From Ignelater luminosus (Eukaryota > Arthropoda > Insecta > Coleoptera > Elateridae): a stretch of DNA of 64,000 bases. The notes below the pieces were generated by a model. The model did not search any database. It saw only the letters and a list, made by a program, of their open reading frames with translations, and was not told the origin of the DNA. Below, in pieces: positions 47,191-59,130 of this stretch. The position numbers were made by a program, and so were the translations under genes. How positions within the stretch are numbered: the first letter of the stretch is position 1; every line of letters starts with the position of its first letter. Location of the stretch: NCBI GenBank assembly GCA_011009095.1, contig VTPC01090907.1, forward strand, positions 17,003 to 81,002, written 5' to 3'.

Positions 47191-47879
47191 TGACTGACTT
47201 GAAAACTGCGACAATGAAGAAAAACACCTAATAATACGTCAATCAATCAAATCACATGAAAGTTAGTTCCCCTCCGAAGGCGGGAAGCCGTTTTAAACTC
47301 TTCCATGAGCTACTTTAGCCAAGATGATTTTCATTTTTGTTGGATCGCGACGTAGATTACGCTCGGCTCGCGTTCCTCTCCGGCCCGTTCGCGTTTAAAG
47401 ATGTTGGTTGGTTGCAGCATTTGCGATCGCAGCAGTCGGTGGCCCTGATGGTGATGGCTTCTTTCGTTGAGGTAGCGGCGGCGACGACGGTGATGTTGGT
47501 TTCTGATGTTGGTTGCAGTGTAGAAGAAGAACAACGTGTTTCGAAGGAGTGCTGCATTTCGAATTAAGAATAAAGAATTTTGAATTATGTAGTATTTGAA
47601 TTAAAATATTGAACTTTGAGATTTTAAATTTGAATTATGAATTTGGATTATAGGTTGGAATTATGAATTTTGAATCGTAAATTTTGATTTATGAATTTAT
47701 ACTTTGAAATTGAATTTTGAATAATGGGGGGGGGGGTGGAAAATACTGCTCCGGCATTTGCCTTCACTACTCGGGAAAACCACAGAAAAACCCTAGTGAG
47801 AGCAGGCGGCCCGGGAGACTGCGAACGCAGCGCTGGAGACGCTAACTACGCCGCTCGATAAATTCATTGGCGATGGCCA
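47191..47879. repeat. Low-complexity and GC-rich spacer between Gypsy B and the Jockey-like ORF1
   Basis: 47340-47560 is GC-rich and low complexity (overlapping Arg/His-rich frames, no motif). 47560-47725 is a degenerate AT-rich array of GAATTTTGAATTATG-like words. A G run follows at about 47726-47735. It then passes into CACTACTCGGGAAAACCACAG, which may be a piece of another element. Confidence 0.55.
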
Positions 47880-49521
47880 ACTGGGGGGAGATGTCCTGGA
47901 CCTAGATGGATGCTGGCATTTCGACTTCTAGACTCTCCACGAAGCCATGACTTCCTTGACAAGGGAACCTACAGCGGTCAGCATGTCCACGAAACCGGAG
48001 GCCTCGCAGAGATGTCGACCGAGGGCCTTGAAGAGAGCATCGAAGTCTAGACCAGAGTGCCGGGCTAGTGCGGTTGGCACGCGCTTCTCGCCGGGTGTGG
48101 AGTTGGCAGCTGGGCGGTCGGCTGATGATGTTGAGCGACCCCGGTTTGTGTCGGCTGTGGGCCGCGCTCCCGGGGACCGCACGTTGTCGGCGGAGTTCAT
48201 TATTCGAGGATACCGAGGGCACCCCTTGTAATTAGCCGGATGTGGGCCAATGCAGTTGATACATGTGGCGGGAGTCTCGCGAGACTTCACGCAGTTCGCG
48301 GTGTGACTTCACGCACCGAGGGGCCGCGTTGCATTTTCTCTGCGCGTGACCGTAGCGTTGACACCGATGGCATTGGCGGTGATCTTCAAGCCGAATAGCT
48401 CCTTGGCCCGAGAAATCTCCTGAGTCGCGGCGGTCCTGTCCAGGAGGACGAGGACCAGTGGCATAAGGATCCTTTTCGCGCATTGATGCATCCGGTGGGC
48501 TGAGACAACGGGGAAACCTCTTCTTCAAAGTTCGTCTTTTATCTTTTCCGCAGTGATGGTTCCTGGAATTCCCCAGAGGACGGACTTGATGGGCTTCTCG
48601 TCTTGTAGGAGGCAGATGTGATACGGGACCTTCTTGCTGTCGATGAGCTTCCGGATTTTGTGGAAGTCCCGCACCGTCGCCGGTTGGAGCACAATTCCAT
48701 CACGCAGGTTTTTAGCCTTTGTGACGAGGAGTCTCAACCGTGTGAGTTTCCGCGAGATGCTCATCCATTGGTTCTTTGCGTGGAGGACTATGGGGGCACC
48801 CTTGGGTGATACGTGACGTGGCCTATATGCAATACGGCGCGGCGTCGCTCTCGGCTTCAAGAGCCGAGAAGCTATTAGCCGTGGAGGCCGGTTGCGGTTC
48901 CTCCACAGATGGTTGGCGTCGTGTTCTGGTGTGGCGGTAGTGTACTTTCCTGAAGCCGTCGTCTTGAGATGATGAAGGTTCTGAGCTATGAACAGAAACG
49001 AGTGATTTCGCGCGCATCGCGTTGCTGCGCTTGTTTAATCGCTCCCTGCTTTGCTGTTGGTCAATGGTAAGTCGTGGTTTCGTGTTGGGAAGCGGTGCTG
49101 TGGCCAGAGTCGGTTGAATTGTCGGTTCTTTGCGAGGGGCGGCCTTCCGCTTCCTCTGGTGCTTGTTCGGCTTCCTCTTGCGTCTAGTTTTGCTTGGGGC
49201 CTCCGTGTGACCTAATGGGGTGGGGTCGCAAGGCATGTCGAGTGGGGGCCAGTCTGGTGGTATAGTCCAGCCATATAACCGAGCCGTGAAGGTGACAGGT
49301 CCGTCATCTCTACCTCCGGGATATTGAAACGGTAACTCCTCGAATGGATGTAGATCGAGTAAGTCTTCCGGGCATCTGATATCGGGGTGATGGCGTCTCA
49401 ACTTCTTCATGGCGACCTCCAGTTCCAGTTTGATGATCATCTTCTGGATTCTTCGGATGTACTCCTCATCTGAGATCTCGGTGCTGTCGGTAGCATTTGT
49501 CGCACTGTTTCTTTTCTCCAT
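47880..49521 (-). pseudogene. Jockey/X-element-like LINE ORF1, frameshifted
   Basis: ORF1 starts at 49521 (MEKRNSATNATDSTEISDEE). The N-terminal 232 residues (49521-48823) are rich in Lys, Arg, Pro and Ser. The frame 48860-48525 carries the PRE_C2HC region (VPYHICLLQDEKPIKSVLWG, then IPGTITAEKIKDEL). The frame 48528-48232 has the first zinc knuckle CHRCQRYGHAQRKC (C-x2-C-x4-H-x4-C, 48372-48331). The frame 48290-47928 has CINCIGPHPANYKGC, a second knuckle. The layout matches ORF1 of Jockey-clade LINEs such as X-element, whose products bind element RNA. Frame shifts at about 48825, 48530 and 48290 break it. No endonuclease/RT ORF2 follows on the left. Confidence 0.85.
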
Positions 49522-49583
49522 AAGCTGGTCTGGTACACGTCTGCTTCTTTCGGAGCTCGCCGTGGAATCGTAATAACACGTAT

Positions 49584-49620
49584 CTCGTCGCCAAAATGTT
49601 ATAACGTGGGCTTACGGTAA
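49584..49620 (-). promoter_or_regulatory. Candidate LTR end and primer-binding site
   Basis: On the minus strand TTATAACA is followed by TTTTGGCGACGAGATACG. TGGCGACGAG straight after an LTR ending in ACA is a pattern I associate with some Gypsy primer-binding sites. It could be the 5' LTR of Gypsy B, with the Jockey-like ORF1 inserted between it and gag. No paired LTR was found. Confidence 0.3.
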
Positions 49621-49663
49621 TTGAAAATGGTAGACGAACTTCATTATTAGAAAAATTTGACAT

Positions 49664-52600
49664 TTTTAATAATCAGAGCTTAGACATTGTATTATAACCG
49701 TTCTAGAAATTAAGCTACTTGATATTTACAGAATAACGTAAAATACGTCAGCACTCAGGATAAATTCGATCTGCAATTACGCCTTTAACTTAACTTTTTG
49801 GTGAATAATCAGAATAAGTACAGTTGTATGCGCATACCGGTTTATGGTTTGTCAATTAAACAGTGAATTTTATAAAATTATTTTTGTGCTTATTATTTAA
49901 AAGTTTGAATAACTTGAGTCAGTTTAAAATGATCACTACAAATTAGATTCCTTTTTAGTTTTAAAATTTCTGTAATTCTACTTGTTTAAACCATATCGAA
50001 ATCTTAGTTAAGTTATCTAAACTAAGTCGAGTAGTATTAAACAAATTTAATACTTTGATGATGTTATTTTTTAAATCCTTTGTTTAATAATTAAGAAATA
50101 GAACTTAAACCTTGAGCTAATATTGTTTATTATGCATTTAGGAATTGAAATATAATAAAATTTATGTTGGTTGGATTTTCACCATCGTGTGTCTTTCTTT
50201 AAAAGAAAACAATATCGCTCAACTAAATTAATAGTAGTGGTAGTTTTTGGTTATAGAATTGTAGACTTGTTATTGGCACACTTCTTACATATTAACGGAT
50301 TTGTCTGAAGTTTCAGGAATGTGTTTGTTTCAGAGTATTGAAGAATATCGAGAAGTTAGAATTAGTTTTTTTTATATATCAGCCTTGTATTCACGGACGA
50401 AAAGGTGTCCCAAAGGTGTCCAGAACCCCAAAGTAAGATCCGATTAACTTCAAACACCTATGGGACACCACATCAGCTTCCATGTTGTTCACGCTGGATA
50501 CGCAACATCCCGCACGGGAGGCAGTGTTAGTTTCTCGAAGGTATTATTGCTTGTCTTTAGTATTACCGCACTTCAAAAACGTTATCCTGTGATAGTTTTG
50601 TGATAAACCTACCTTAAAGGCTTATTCAAATCTGTTTGTTATTGTAGATTATGATTTCTATCGGACGAATCGTATTAATTGACTTTAACTAACATCTTGT
50701 GCAAGCGTGCAAGTATACGATGAAAAGGAAAATAAAGTGCATTTCGTTTTTGTGGAGACACTCTGTATATCACGGTTCTATTCTGTTAGTAATATTTTTT
50801 TATTAATGGCCTCACGAAGAAAAGTTCAGCGCAATATTTCATATTTCCCAGATGAGTGTTGACTTCTTACTTTTTCATAGCTTATTGCATCGCTTTAAAG
50901 TACAGAACTGAAGAAAGAAAATCTTGATGATTTTTTCTCAAGTGGTTATATGCAAGGATGCTGTCATTTATTGCGTGATTCCTTCCTTATGAATCTCCTA
51001 AGAAACCAACAAAACCAGTAGCGTTTATTGCCTCGAACTAACTAGGCTCACCTCCAGAATTTTACTTTTACAGTCAGGCAGTAATAATAATTTTATGAAA
51101 CTGCGATCAATTATTTTTCAGACATTTTTCTAAACTTCCATTACGAAATACCTACACGCCCTTTACATATTATTTTAGATCAATAAATAAGTTTTGTTTC
51201 TAATCGCGTAGGTAGTTCTGTGGGGTAGATTTTTACTGAACTGAATAAACTTGCGTAGGAAGGATCTCTAAAATGTCATAAGCAAAACAGTTAACAATGT
51301 GCAGTTCTATATAGTACGTATAAAGTCTATAAAACACGACAGAAAGAAAAGGAAATTCAAATTTATTAACGGATACACAGAAGATTTTGATCTTCCAGAA
51401 AAAGCAGGGATGGCTTTGTAAATCTTATCAATTTATTTATTTATTAAAGTAAATCTAAAAGAGACTCTACAAAAGAAGTTCCTGTATTCTGACTTTCTTT
51501 AACAAGAAACTGAACAATCGTTTTACGAAAACATTTATTTTTCTTTGCCTGACATTAAATAAATGTCAGTCTCCACAGAAAATCTTGAATTAGGAGGAAG
51601 AACAATTTAAAATAAAATATTCCAATTTAAATTCTTTAGTAAAACGTTTAAAAGAATATCGATTACTGTTAAAAAGGTATTTTTTAATGAAACCGAATCT
51701 CGGCAATGATATTATTTTTCACCCTTCATTAGTTCCTGCTTGTAATCGTCGTTTTATTCAATGAGACGATCAGAAATTATTAGGTTTTTATAGAGTGTAA
51801 AACAGAATTTCATTAATAGTTACAATTTCAATTAAAGCATAAAGGTGGGTATGCAATTACGCATACATTTACAGTTATTTTCATGACAGGTTAATGTCAT
51901 CGACTGTTCTAAATACGCTAAACAAATTTATAGCTTGCAGCGTGTTAATTAACATGGACACATTTAATGCATCGGTAATATCCATTTCTGGTAATTACAT
52001 TCGTTGTTATATTTAGCGTGATTCAACAAATTAATAGGTAATTGATGAGCCGAAATATATTCATAACATAAAGTTTTGAACATAGGCTGATGGTATTATG
52101 TAGATTATGTTTAATCAACCGTATTTTCATTGAAATTGTAACAGGATGACAAAACATGTGCAAAATCAAAATTTAAATAGCTTTTGACAGACTGATCCAT
52201 GTAAATTAACATGCATATCAATAAATTTAAATAATGGCAGCAAATAAAAAATTTCTAAGGGAGTGGGAAAAAATACATTTTAAAGAATATTTCGAGATCA
52301 AACTGATTCGTACCAAAGCTTTACATATATATTTACAAATTGCCCTCAATCAATAGAAGAAAACTGACGATTAGTAAGATAATAAGGCATTAGATGGTAA
52401 AAGCTTTGTTTATACAATAAAACTTCCTAAGGGCAGTATTAAATAAATATATGTAAACTGCAAGATATTAAAAGATTAACATAGCTTCAACCCCCAAAAC
52501 CATCCTTAGAAGAAAATCAGTTTCTGTATATGTGAAGTGCAGATATAGGTCTTGATAAGTAGTGCCTGCCTGCATACCAAATTTTGTTACTACAGCATAA

Positions 52601-53479
52601 ACCGTTGCGAAATTATTAAAGGAAATTGTCTTTTTTAGCAAAACAAGCCCCACAGGGGAGCGTTTTCGGAAAAAATTTGAACTAGGTTTTCGTCTTATTT
52701 CTTGCCCTAGAATAGCGCCCTTATATTTGTTCTATGCAATTTAGGAACACCCTGTATATATAAAATAACAATTTATAATATAAATAATAAAAAAGAATTG
52801 ATCTAAAGGATACCTACTATTGTAAGGAACAATAGAATCAAATCCAACAAATCGTGCAAGGTCCAAACAGGGTAGTTGCCCACCGCAGGTGGCCCGCTTG
52901 AGGACAAATTTTGCCCAGTTCCGAGCATAACTCATTCGAGAAGGGTAATAATTGTAATTGTTCTTAGATTCCTGGACAAAGTTAATTGAAACATAGATGT
53001 ATCTTTCTTTAAGACGTTAGTAATAGAGAATAAAGTTCACGATCAATTTCTGCGCACAGCTTTTTCTACAAATGTATTAGAAAGAGAAGAAGATGCAGCC
53101 GTATTAGTTCTTTTAAGTAGCTCCTTCAAGAAGGTTAATAATGCTTATCATCGTTAACTAACTTTGGCGACTATCCACAGGAGTTGTATGTAAATTTGTT
53201 CCGTGTTCAAACTCAGATTTCTAGAAAATTACGAATGATTATTGCATACAGGTTAAACGAATAGAGTAGTGATATAGAGAGTAATCTATACGAAGAGAAG
53301 TAAGTGATTAAGAACAATAATACAGACCCTCGGCGTCGACTGGCTTTTTGCGCAGCGATAAGTAAAAAAATAAGACGGACGCAAACAAATTTGCTAATAA
53401 AATCGGCTCAAGAATAAAATTTTTAAAGAACCAAGTTTAAACTGAACAATAACATTAAGAGAGAAGAAGCTACATTTTT
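49664..53479. other. Noncoding stretch, no gene recognised
   Basis: AT-rich with short unsupported frames (52468-52653, 52741-52935, both minus). GGTGTCCCAAAGGTGTCC near 50405 and ACCCTGTATATAT at 52748 resemble repeat ends but cannot be paired. Confidence 0.5.
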
Positions 53480-53956
53480 GGTACAAATGGAGAGTAACTC
53501 GACAGATAATAATAGTAATAAGAGAAGGGGAAGCTAAGATGGAGAACAAATGGGGCTTTTTGGAAAGACTACGAGAACGCCAACTAAACAAAGAAGTCAG
53601 AAAAAAGCGACAAACTGGATAAAATACTGGAATTAATGCAAGATATGAGAATGGAAAGGAAAGATATAAAAAACGAAATGAGACATGAACAGAGAGAATC
53701 CAGAAGAGAAATTTAACTTTTAAAGCAAGAAAATAAAGCTCTGAACCTTAAATACAACCGCATAGAGTAGGAGAGCGAAAATGTAAGAAAAGAACGAAGT
53801 AATGCTCAAGAAAACGATGGAGCGTATGGAAAAAGAAAAAAGAGAAAATAGTAATGTATGGGCTCAAGATCGACACATCAAACACTAGAGATTTAACGAA
53901 TGCAATGACCAACTTTATAGATAAGACGTTAGAAGTTGTAACGAGAAAAAGCTCAA
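53480..53956 (+). pseudogene. LINE C ORF1 remnant, coiled coil
   Basis: A plus-strand reading gives LDKILELMQDMRMERKDIK, NEMRHEQRESRREI, then LLKQENKALNLKYNRIE, a Glu/Lys/Leu-rich heptad-like coiled coil. After a frame change it continues with NTRDLTNAMTNFIDKTLEV near 53885-53935. This is the coiled coil plus RRM-like layout of LINE ORF1 proteins. It ends where the dispersed repeat begins; the matching endonuclease resumes at 54895. Stops are present. Confidence 0.6.
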
Positions 53957-54888
53957 AAAGAGGCCTAATTCCCGTATAAGCCAGAAATCGGAAGATGTTC
54001 GATCCCGTAGCTCGAAGTCGAAGATAGGGGGGGGGTCGAAGATAGTAAATAATCCAGGTATTGATGTTCTTACCTGAACTTAAAACTTAAATTTTAACTA
54101 AAAGCCAAAAAAGATACCTAGAGGGTGCCAGAAGCTAAAAATAGAAGAAAGAAACCATCGGCCAACCCACGCAGCTTTTCGTAGGCTGACACCCTATATA
54201 TAGGGTTTACTCAAAATATTACCCTGTATGTGAAAGCTTGAAAATCGTATCCTGAGATCAAACTGCATTCTTTTTACTTACCAGGGAACCTACATTGGTT
54301 TCTTAACTTAAAATAAAACAAACTTTATAAGTCTCCAGCCTCTCTCTCGTTTCTCAAAACTGTAAATAATACTTTAATCACAAAATCAAATATTATGTTT
54401 GTTACTAGAAGTCAGGATTCCTTGGGTACGGTTCCTAGATATTTTATAAAACAAAACAAAGCTTATATAATTAAGAACACAAAAATTAAACTACATGAGT
54501 TTATTTTCATGCTTCGAAATAAAAGACATCTGTATAAAAAAACATCAAAATGATACGATTGAATAAAGAAACTATTACTTTACAAGCATCAAATAAAAGA
54601 ATGACATTATTACGTGAAATCGGGTCTAAAGGACCGGTTTAACGAATGCATTTAAAAACCTTTAAAACACTAAAGGATCAGCGAATAAACATTTCTTAAA
54701 ACAAAGTTAAACATGATTTAAAACCATTATAAGTTTTAAACCTGCGAAACTGTATTGATTATTTCAAACAAAAGGTTCAAAAGATTATTATAAAATTTCA
54801 ACAACCTATTATTACCCTAAATTTTCCGGAGAGATTACATTACAAAGATACTTTTCCTATCGTTTAAGAATTAATCCACTAAAAAAGG
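53957..54888 (+). repeat. Dispersed repeat, copy at 54 kb, inserted in LINE C
   Basis: The first about 430 bases (GAGGCCTAATTCCCGTATAAG, CAGAAATCGGAAGATGTT, TTCTTACCTGAACTTAAAAC, ACCCTGTATGTGAAAGCTTG) match the copy at 33236-33660. The remaining about 500 bases are AT-rich and may be more of the same element. It lies between LINE C ORF1 and ORF2. A G9 run occurs at about 54027-54036. Confidence 0.65.
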
Positions 54889-55560
54889 ATAAGCATTGAC
54901 AACGTGGAACGTTAAAGCAAAATTCTATACTGGAGGTCTCAAAGAACTTTCAAAAGAAATAGAAAGATACGATATGGACGTGGTAGTCCTGCGAGCGACA
55001 AAGCAACTAGGAAATAATAAAGATGGAAAATTTAGTCTTTTTTAAAAGTGGGGGGAAAATTAGAATGCTTGGAACAGGTTTCATGGTAAAGAACAGCATC
55101 AAAGAAAAAGTTGTAGCCTTCAATCCGGTGTCGGACAGATTATGCTCTTTAAGCATAAAGAACAGAAAAAAGAATATACGTGTAACTTATATTCATGCTC
55201 GCTCAGAAAAAAAAGAAGAAGAGAAAAACATATTGTACGTGCAGTTAGAAAAATAGTACGAACAACTAATACGACGTAAAATACTTATGGGAAACCGCAA
55301 CACAAAAGTAGGAGCTGAAGACACATATCAGGCAACAACAGGCAAATATAGTAAACATGACTTAACAAATGATAATGGTCAAAGATTGATGGGCTTTGCA
55401 ATGAAGAAGCGCATGGTCGTAAGCAGCACGCAAAGCCAAGAAAAGAAATATACAAGGAAACATGGACATTACCCGATGGTAAGACAGCCAATCAAATCGA
55501 CCATGTACTAATACAAAGTAATCACAAGATTCAAAACCACCAAGCAAACAGTAAATCAAT
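54889..55560 (+). pseudogene. LINE C endonuclease
   Basis: LTTWNVKAKFYTGGLKELSK at about 54895 is the TWNV start of the endonuclease. 55023-55256 contains MLGTGFMVKN and PVSDRLCSLSIKNRKKNIRV, with YIHARSEKKEEEK. 55287-55511 contains MGNRNTKVGAEDT, where the canonical motif is GD-x-NAK-x-G, so the catalytic Asp is replaced by Asn. Frame changes and stops are frequent. The sequence is clearly related to LINE B in the same region (GTGF, SDRLC, SNDNGIRL/TNDNGQRL). Confidence 0.75.
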
Positions 55561-56360
55561 CCAATCCCTCAAAAATAACCAAGCATCGGGAGAAGACCGG
55601 ATCACCACAGAACTTTGAAAAATGCTGGAGAGAACCTCATTATAAAACTCAAGCAGATTCTGTATAAAATCTAAAAAACGGGAAAAATTCCCAAGGACTG
55701 GAAACGGCGATCATACACCCATTACATAAAAAAGGAAATAAGACAGACCCAAACAACTATCACGGAATCTCCATTCTTTTAATCACGTACAAAATTATAT
55801 CCAACAACAGTTACAAAAACTATATCATCACATTTGTTGATTTCAAAATCTTTTTTCGAAATACCAGCGGAATTTGGACTAGACCGAAAGGCAACAAACT
55901 TAAGCAAGAAAACACTGACAGAGACAACATCGAAAATATAATTTATAGGGAAACTGTTTAAAGAGTTTAAAATACACACGGGAGTACGACAAGGTAACAG
56001 CCTATCCCCGTTACTCTTTAACTGCGACCTTAAAGAAATTGTAAGGGAATGGAGAAAAGCAGGTGCCGCAACACACCGCCTAGAATCAAAAATCAAAGGT
56101 GTAGAAATAGACTGTCTAGCCTTTGCAGATGACATGGCACTAATTTCCAAAAACATCTCAGACGCACAGAAACAACTCGAAATAATACAAGCACGAGTAG
56201 CGAAAATCGGTCTACAAATTTCCTTCAAACAAACAAAATCTATGACTGACATCAAAACAACACTACATGAACTTAATAAAATTAGCAGCAACAAAGTTTC
56301 CCGCATTAAAGAATTTAAATATTACCCGCGGAATGCGGCTTACACCATTTTCTAGTAAAA
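55561..56360 (+). pseudogene. LINE C reverse transcriptase, truncated
   Basis: RT begins with an IIHPLHKKGNKTDPNNY-type segment near 55705-55760. Motif A is damaged near 55830-55860. Motif B follows as HTGVRQGNSLSPLLFNCDL at about 55975-56030. Motif C LAFADDMALIS is intact, with FADD at 56122-56133. The C-terminal thumb piece DAQKQLEIIQARVAKIGLQI follows, then an abrupt end near 56345. LINE D begins within about 50 bases. Confidence 0.85.
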
Positions 56361-56559
56361 GTTAAATGTAAAACTATCCAAAACGAAAAGATAGCCAGTA
56401 CCGAAACAAGAATAACTCAATATAACACAAGATTTAAATGAAATTGAAATAGCAGTAGATATGATACAAAAATTAATTAAGAAATACATCAAGAAGACTA
56501 GGACATACATATTGAAGATAAATGGAAACATAAAAAATGTGATACTAAAGAAATACGAA

Positions 56560-57624
56560 AACAAATTAGAAAGATTAGTTTGATGAAGACTGCATCCAAA
56601 CACCAGAAATTAAAAGAAATCTAATAAAACAAACATCAGTAAATAGCAGTGAAGAAACAGTTCAAAAATATAGAGAAATAAGAAAAGAAATGAAAAACCA
56701 CGCAGAACGAAAAAAAAAGACAGTATAATGAAAACAAGGTGCAGATGATTGAAGATAAATCTCAAAAGAAAAGAGATACGCGACAAACAATAGTTTTATC
56801 AAAACCGAGGAAGGAACATTGATATGTCAACGCGCAAAGATCACGCAAAGATGGGTGGAATACTTTAAAGAACTGTTTAACGAGCAAAACTGAACAGAAG
56901 TAGAAAGCCAAGATACTCGAGAAGATCGAGTGACGATAGAACCTCCAAGCAAAGAAGAAATAGAAATTATCAGTAAATGGTTGGAAAATAACTAGTGGCC
57001 AGGGGCAAGTGAAATTGTAGCTGAAATGCTAAAAGCAGGAGGAAGAAGATTACTAGACAAATTATACGAGCTTATTAAGGAAGTGTGGAAAGAAGAAAAC
57101 ATGCTAGAAGACTGGTCCAAAGCGATGGTAACCCCGATATACAAAGAAGGAAACAGGCTTCACTGCGAAAATTATAGAAGAATCGCCATACGAGCTATAA
57201 AATAGTAACAACATGTTTAAGAGATAAACTGAACAACTATGCCGAAAAGTCACTAGGAGAGAATTAGGCATCCTTCAGAAGCAACAGATCGGTGATGGGT
57301 CAGATCTTTTCCCTAAAGGAAATTCAGACTACGTGCTATGAATTTAAACTGGCATTGTATGTCTGCTTTGTAGACTTCAGACAAGAATAGAATTGACAGA
57401 ATAAGGATGTACCAGGCACTGAACTAGCTAAGTATCTCAACAAAGATAGTGAGGTTAATAAAATGAATCTTAATAATGCAAACAAATCAAAACCGACGAC
57501 TTACGCAGGGAGATCTCTTATCTGCGGTGCTTTTTAATCTGATGCTAAAAGCTGCCATAAGAAAAAACAATAATAACAGACGGTACTCTCTTCAACAAAC
57601 GAGCATCATCTATTAGCGTTTGCG
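56560..57624 (+). pseudogene. LINE D linker and RT, 5' part
   Basis: The linker reads EEGTLICQRAKITQRWVEYF and EPPSKEEIEII (56800-56980). RT follows: GASEIVAEMLKAGGRRLLDKL, WKEENMLEDWSKAMVTPIYK, GNRLHCENYRRIAI (57000-57195), then FKLALYVCFVDFRQE (motif A) and LTQGDLLSAVLFNLMLKAAI (motif B region). It ends HHLLAFA at 57624, the start of motif C. Stops and frame changes are scattered. Confidence 0.82.
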
Positions 57625-57752
57625 TGTTGATAACTAGTTTGGGCCGAGCAAAGGGCGTGGTGTGGGCAGCTCGGTGACAGCGTCGGTTAATGACGATGAT
57701 CTAGGCGATCTTGGCCTGGTGATCGTTTCGTCGCGTATCTGCTTGCTGAGCC

Positions 57753-57846
57753 TCCGCTGACCGCTCTTCTTCCTCAAAATGATGATCGGGGATGCGTACT
57801 CGGAGGTGGATGGTTCTATTATGCTGTCCACCATCATCTGCTTCAC
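57753..57846 (-). pseudogene. Gypsy A reverse transcriptase, N-terminal fragment
   Basis: MKQMMVDSIIEPSTSEYASP, then IIILRKKSG, is the conserved start of Gypsy RT (I-x-PS-x-S-x-YASP...V-KK-x-G). After RRLSKQIRD the frame enters the LTR-derived repeat, so about 90% of RT, RNase H and integrase are deleted. The upstream frame 57854-58069 is the protease-RT linker region. Confidence 0.8.
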
Positions 57847-58073
57847 CTGATCGTTAATTATTTTGTTCTTCTCTTCGGAGTACCTGTACCGGGTCTTCTC
57901 GCAGCTCGATTTTGTGTTGTGCTGTCTTGGTTATCATAGGCGCGTCGGAGTTCACTATATTCCGGATCGTTGACTGGCTTTCGACGCCTAGGTGAATACA
58001 GCATCGAGTAGGGTCAATCGTCAACTGGTAGCCAAAGATGGCCGTTTCCCGGAGGCGATCGGTCACCATGAAA

Positions 58074-58499
58074 TCAGTGTTGCCGAAAAGTTCTCAAACT
58101 GGAATTGGAGTCGCTGGCGGCCGGCCATGGAGGGTCCAGGGTTGGTGGAGGCGGTTTGGAGCTGGAGTGGCCTCTCCGGGACTCTTGGAAGAAGTTGTAG
58201 TTTGCCCCAGTATCCACGAGGAACTGGACTAATTGCTCCGCGAGGGTGGCGGAGATGCTTAGCAGTGTCGGCGGCTCTGAACGGTCGGGTTTGGAATTCG
58301 TCGTCCTGACTGTGTTATACCTCTGCGGCGATATGGGAGCTGACCAAGGCGTTGTCGACGGCTCCGATGAAGGCAAGAGAGACTGTGGACTCATTGTACG
58401 TGGTGTCGTGGCGGCTGCGACAGAGGTAAAGGATTCCGTGGGTCTGGGTCTGTTGGCGGCGTCCTCACATGGTGCGGTGCGACGGTTGGCTCGGATCAT
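58074..58499 (-). pseudogene. Gypsy A aspartic protease region
   Basis: The 141-codon frame is Pro/Ser/Thr-rich until LAEQLVQFLVDTGANYNFF, whose DTGA (58214-58203) is the active site of retroviral-type aspartic proteases. Such enzymes cleave Gag-Pol. The sequence after NFF is replaced by a Ser/Pro-rich run, so the protease body is frameshifted or lost. Adjacent frames 58508-58766 form the gag-protease linker. Confidence 0.75.
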
Positions 58500-58799
58500 A
58501 TCTCGTATCAGCCTAGGGCGGTTGATTTTGAATTGGACTCCAGTAGGAATCTGTTAGGTGTTCCCTCTCCCAGAAGGGATCGATGGGCGTGGGGTCGGTG
58601 TGTCTGGAGCGGCGGTATTGTGGTTAGTGGTGCGTGCCTCTCGGTCTTTATGGATTTTCGTTTTTGGTGCTTCGTTGGCGGAGGCGGTGCAATTTCGAGC
58701 AGTCGCGGTGAAAATGCCATCGCGGACAATGGTGGACTGGGGAAGCCGGCTGGCACCAACGATCAACTAGGCGAATACGCAGTACCCCGCGATGTTGTC

Positions 58800-59130
58800 C
58801 TTTATTAGGGTTTTACACAAAGTGATCAGGTTTGATATCTTCACCGTGGGCATCATGTAATTGACCAGCAGCTACTTCTTTCTGATAAAATCTTGGACTT
58901 TCTTTGCTTCGCTTCCTTAGTAAGCGAGGAATTTTGCTTCTAACTCCTCTAGGGTGGTGGTCAGAGATACCTGCTGTTGCCACCACTTGGCGACGCCTCA
59001 TCGGAACTGGACGGCAATTGGGAACAGCTTCTGTTCTTCAGGTAGGTCTCCGAGAGCGCGAAGACAGGCGTCGAGGAACTTACGCGGGTCCTCGTGCTCG
59101 AACCCGTGGTATTCCGGTAGGGCGACGGAT
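58800..59130 (-). pseudogene. Gypsy A gag capsid fragment
   Basis: The minus strand gives GFEHEDPRKFLDACLRALGD, PEEQKLFPIAVQF, then GVAKWWQQQVSLTTTLEEL. The D-P-x-x-FL, LRG-x-A-x-WW and W-x-x-L-E-x-F elements typify Gypsy gag capsid. Three in-frame stops (for example after VQFR and LAY) disable it. It is followed leftward by protease, as expected. Confidence 0.75.
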
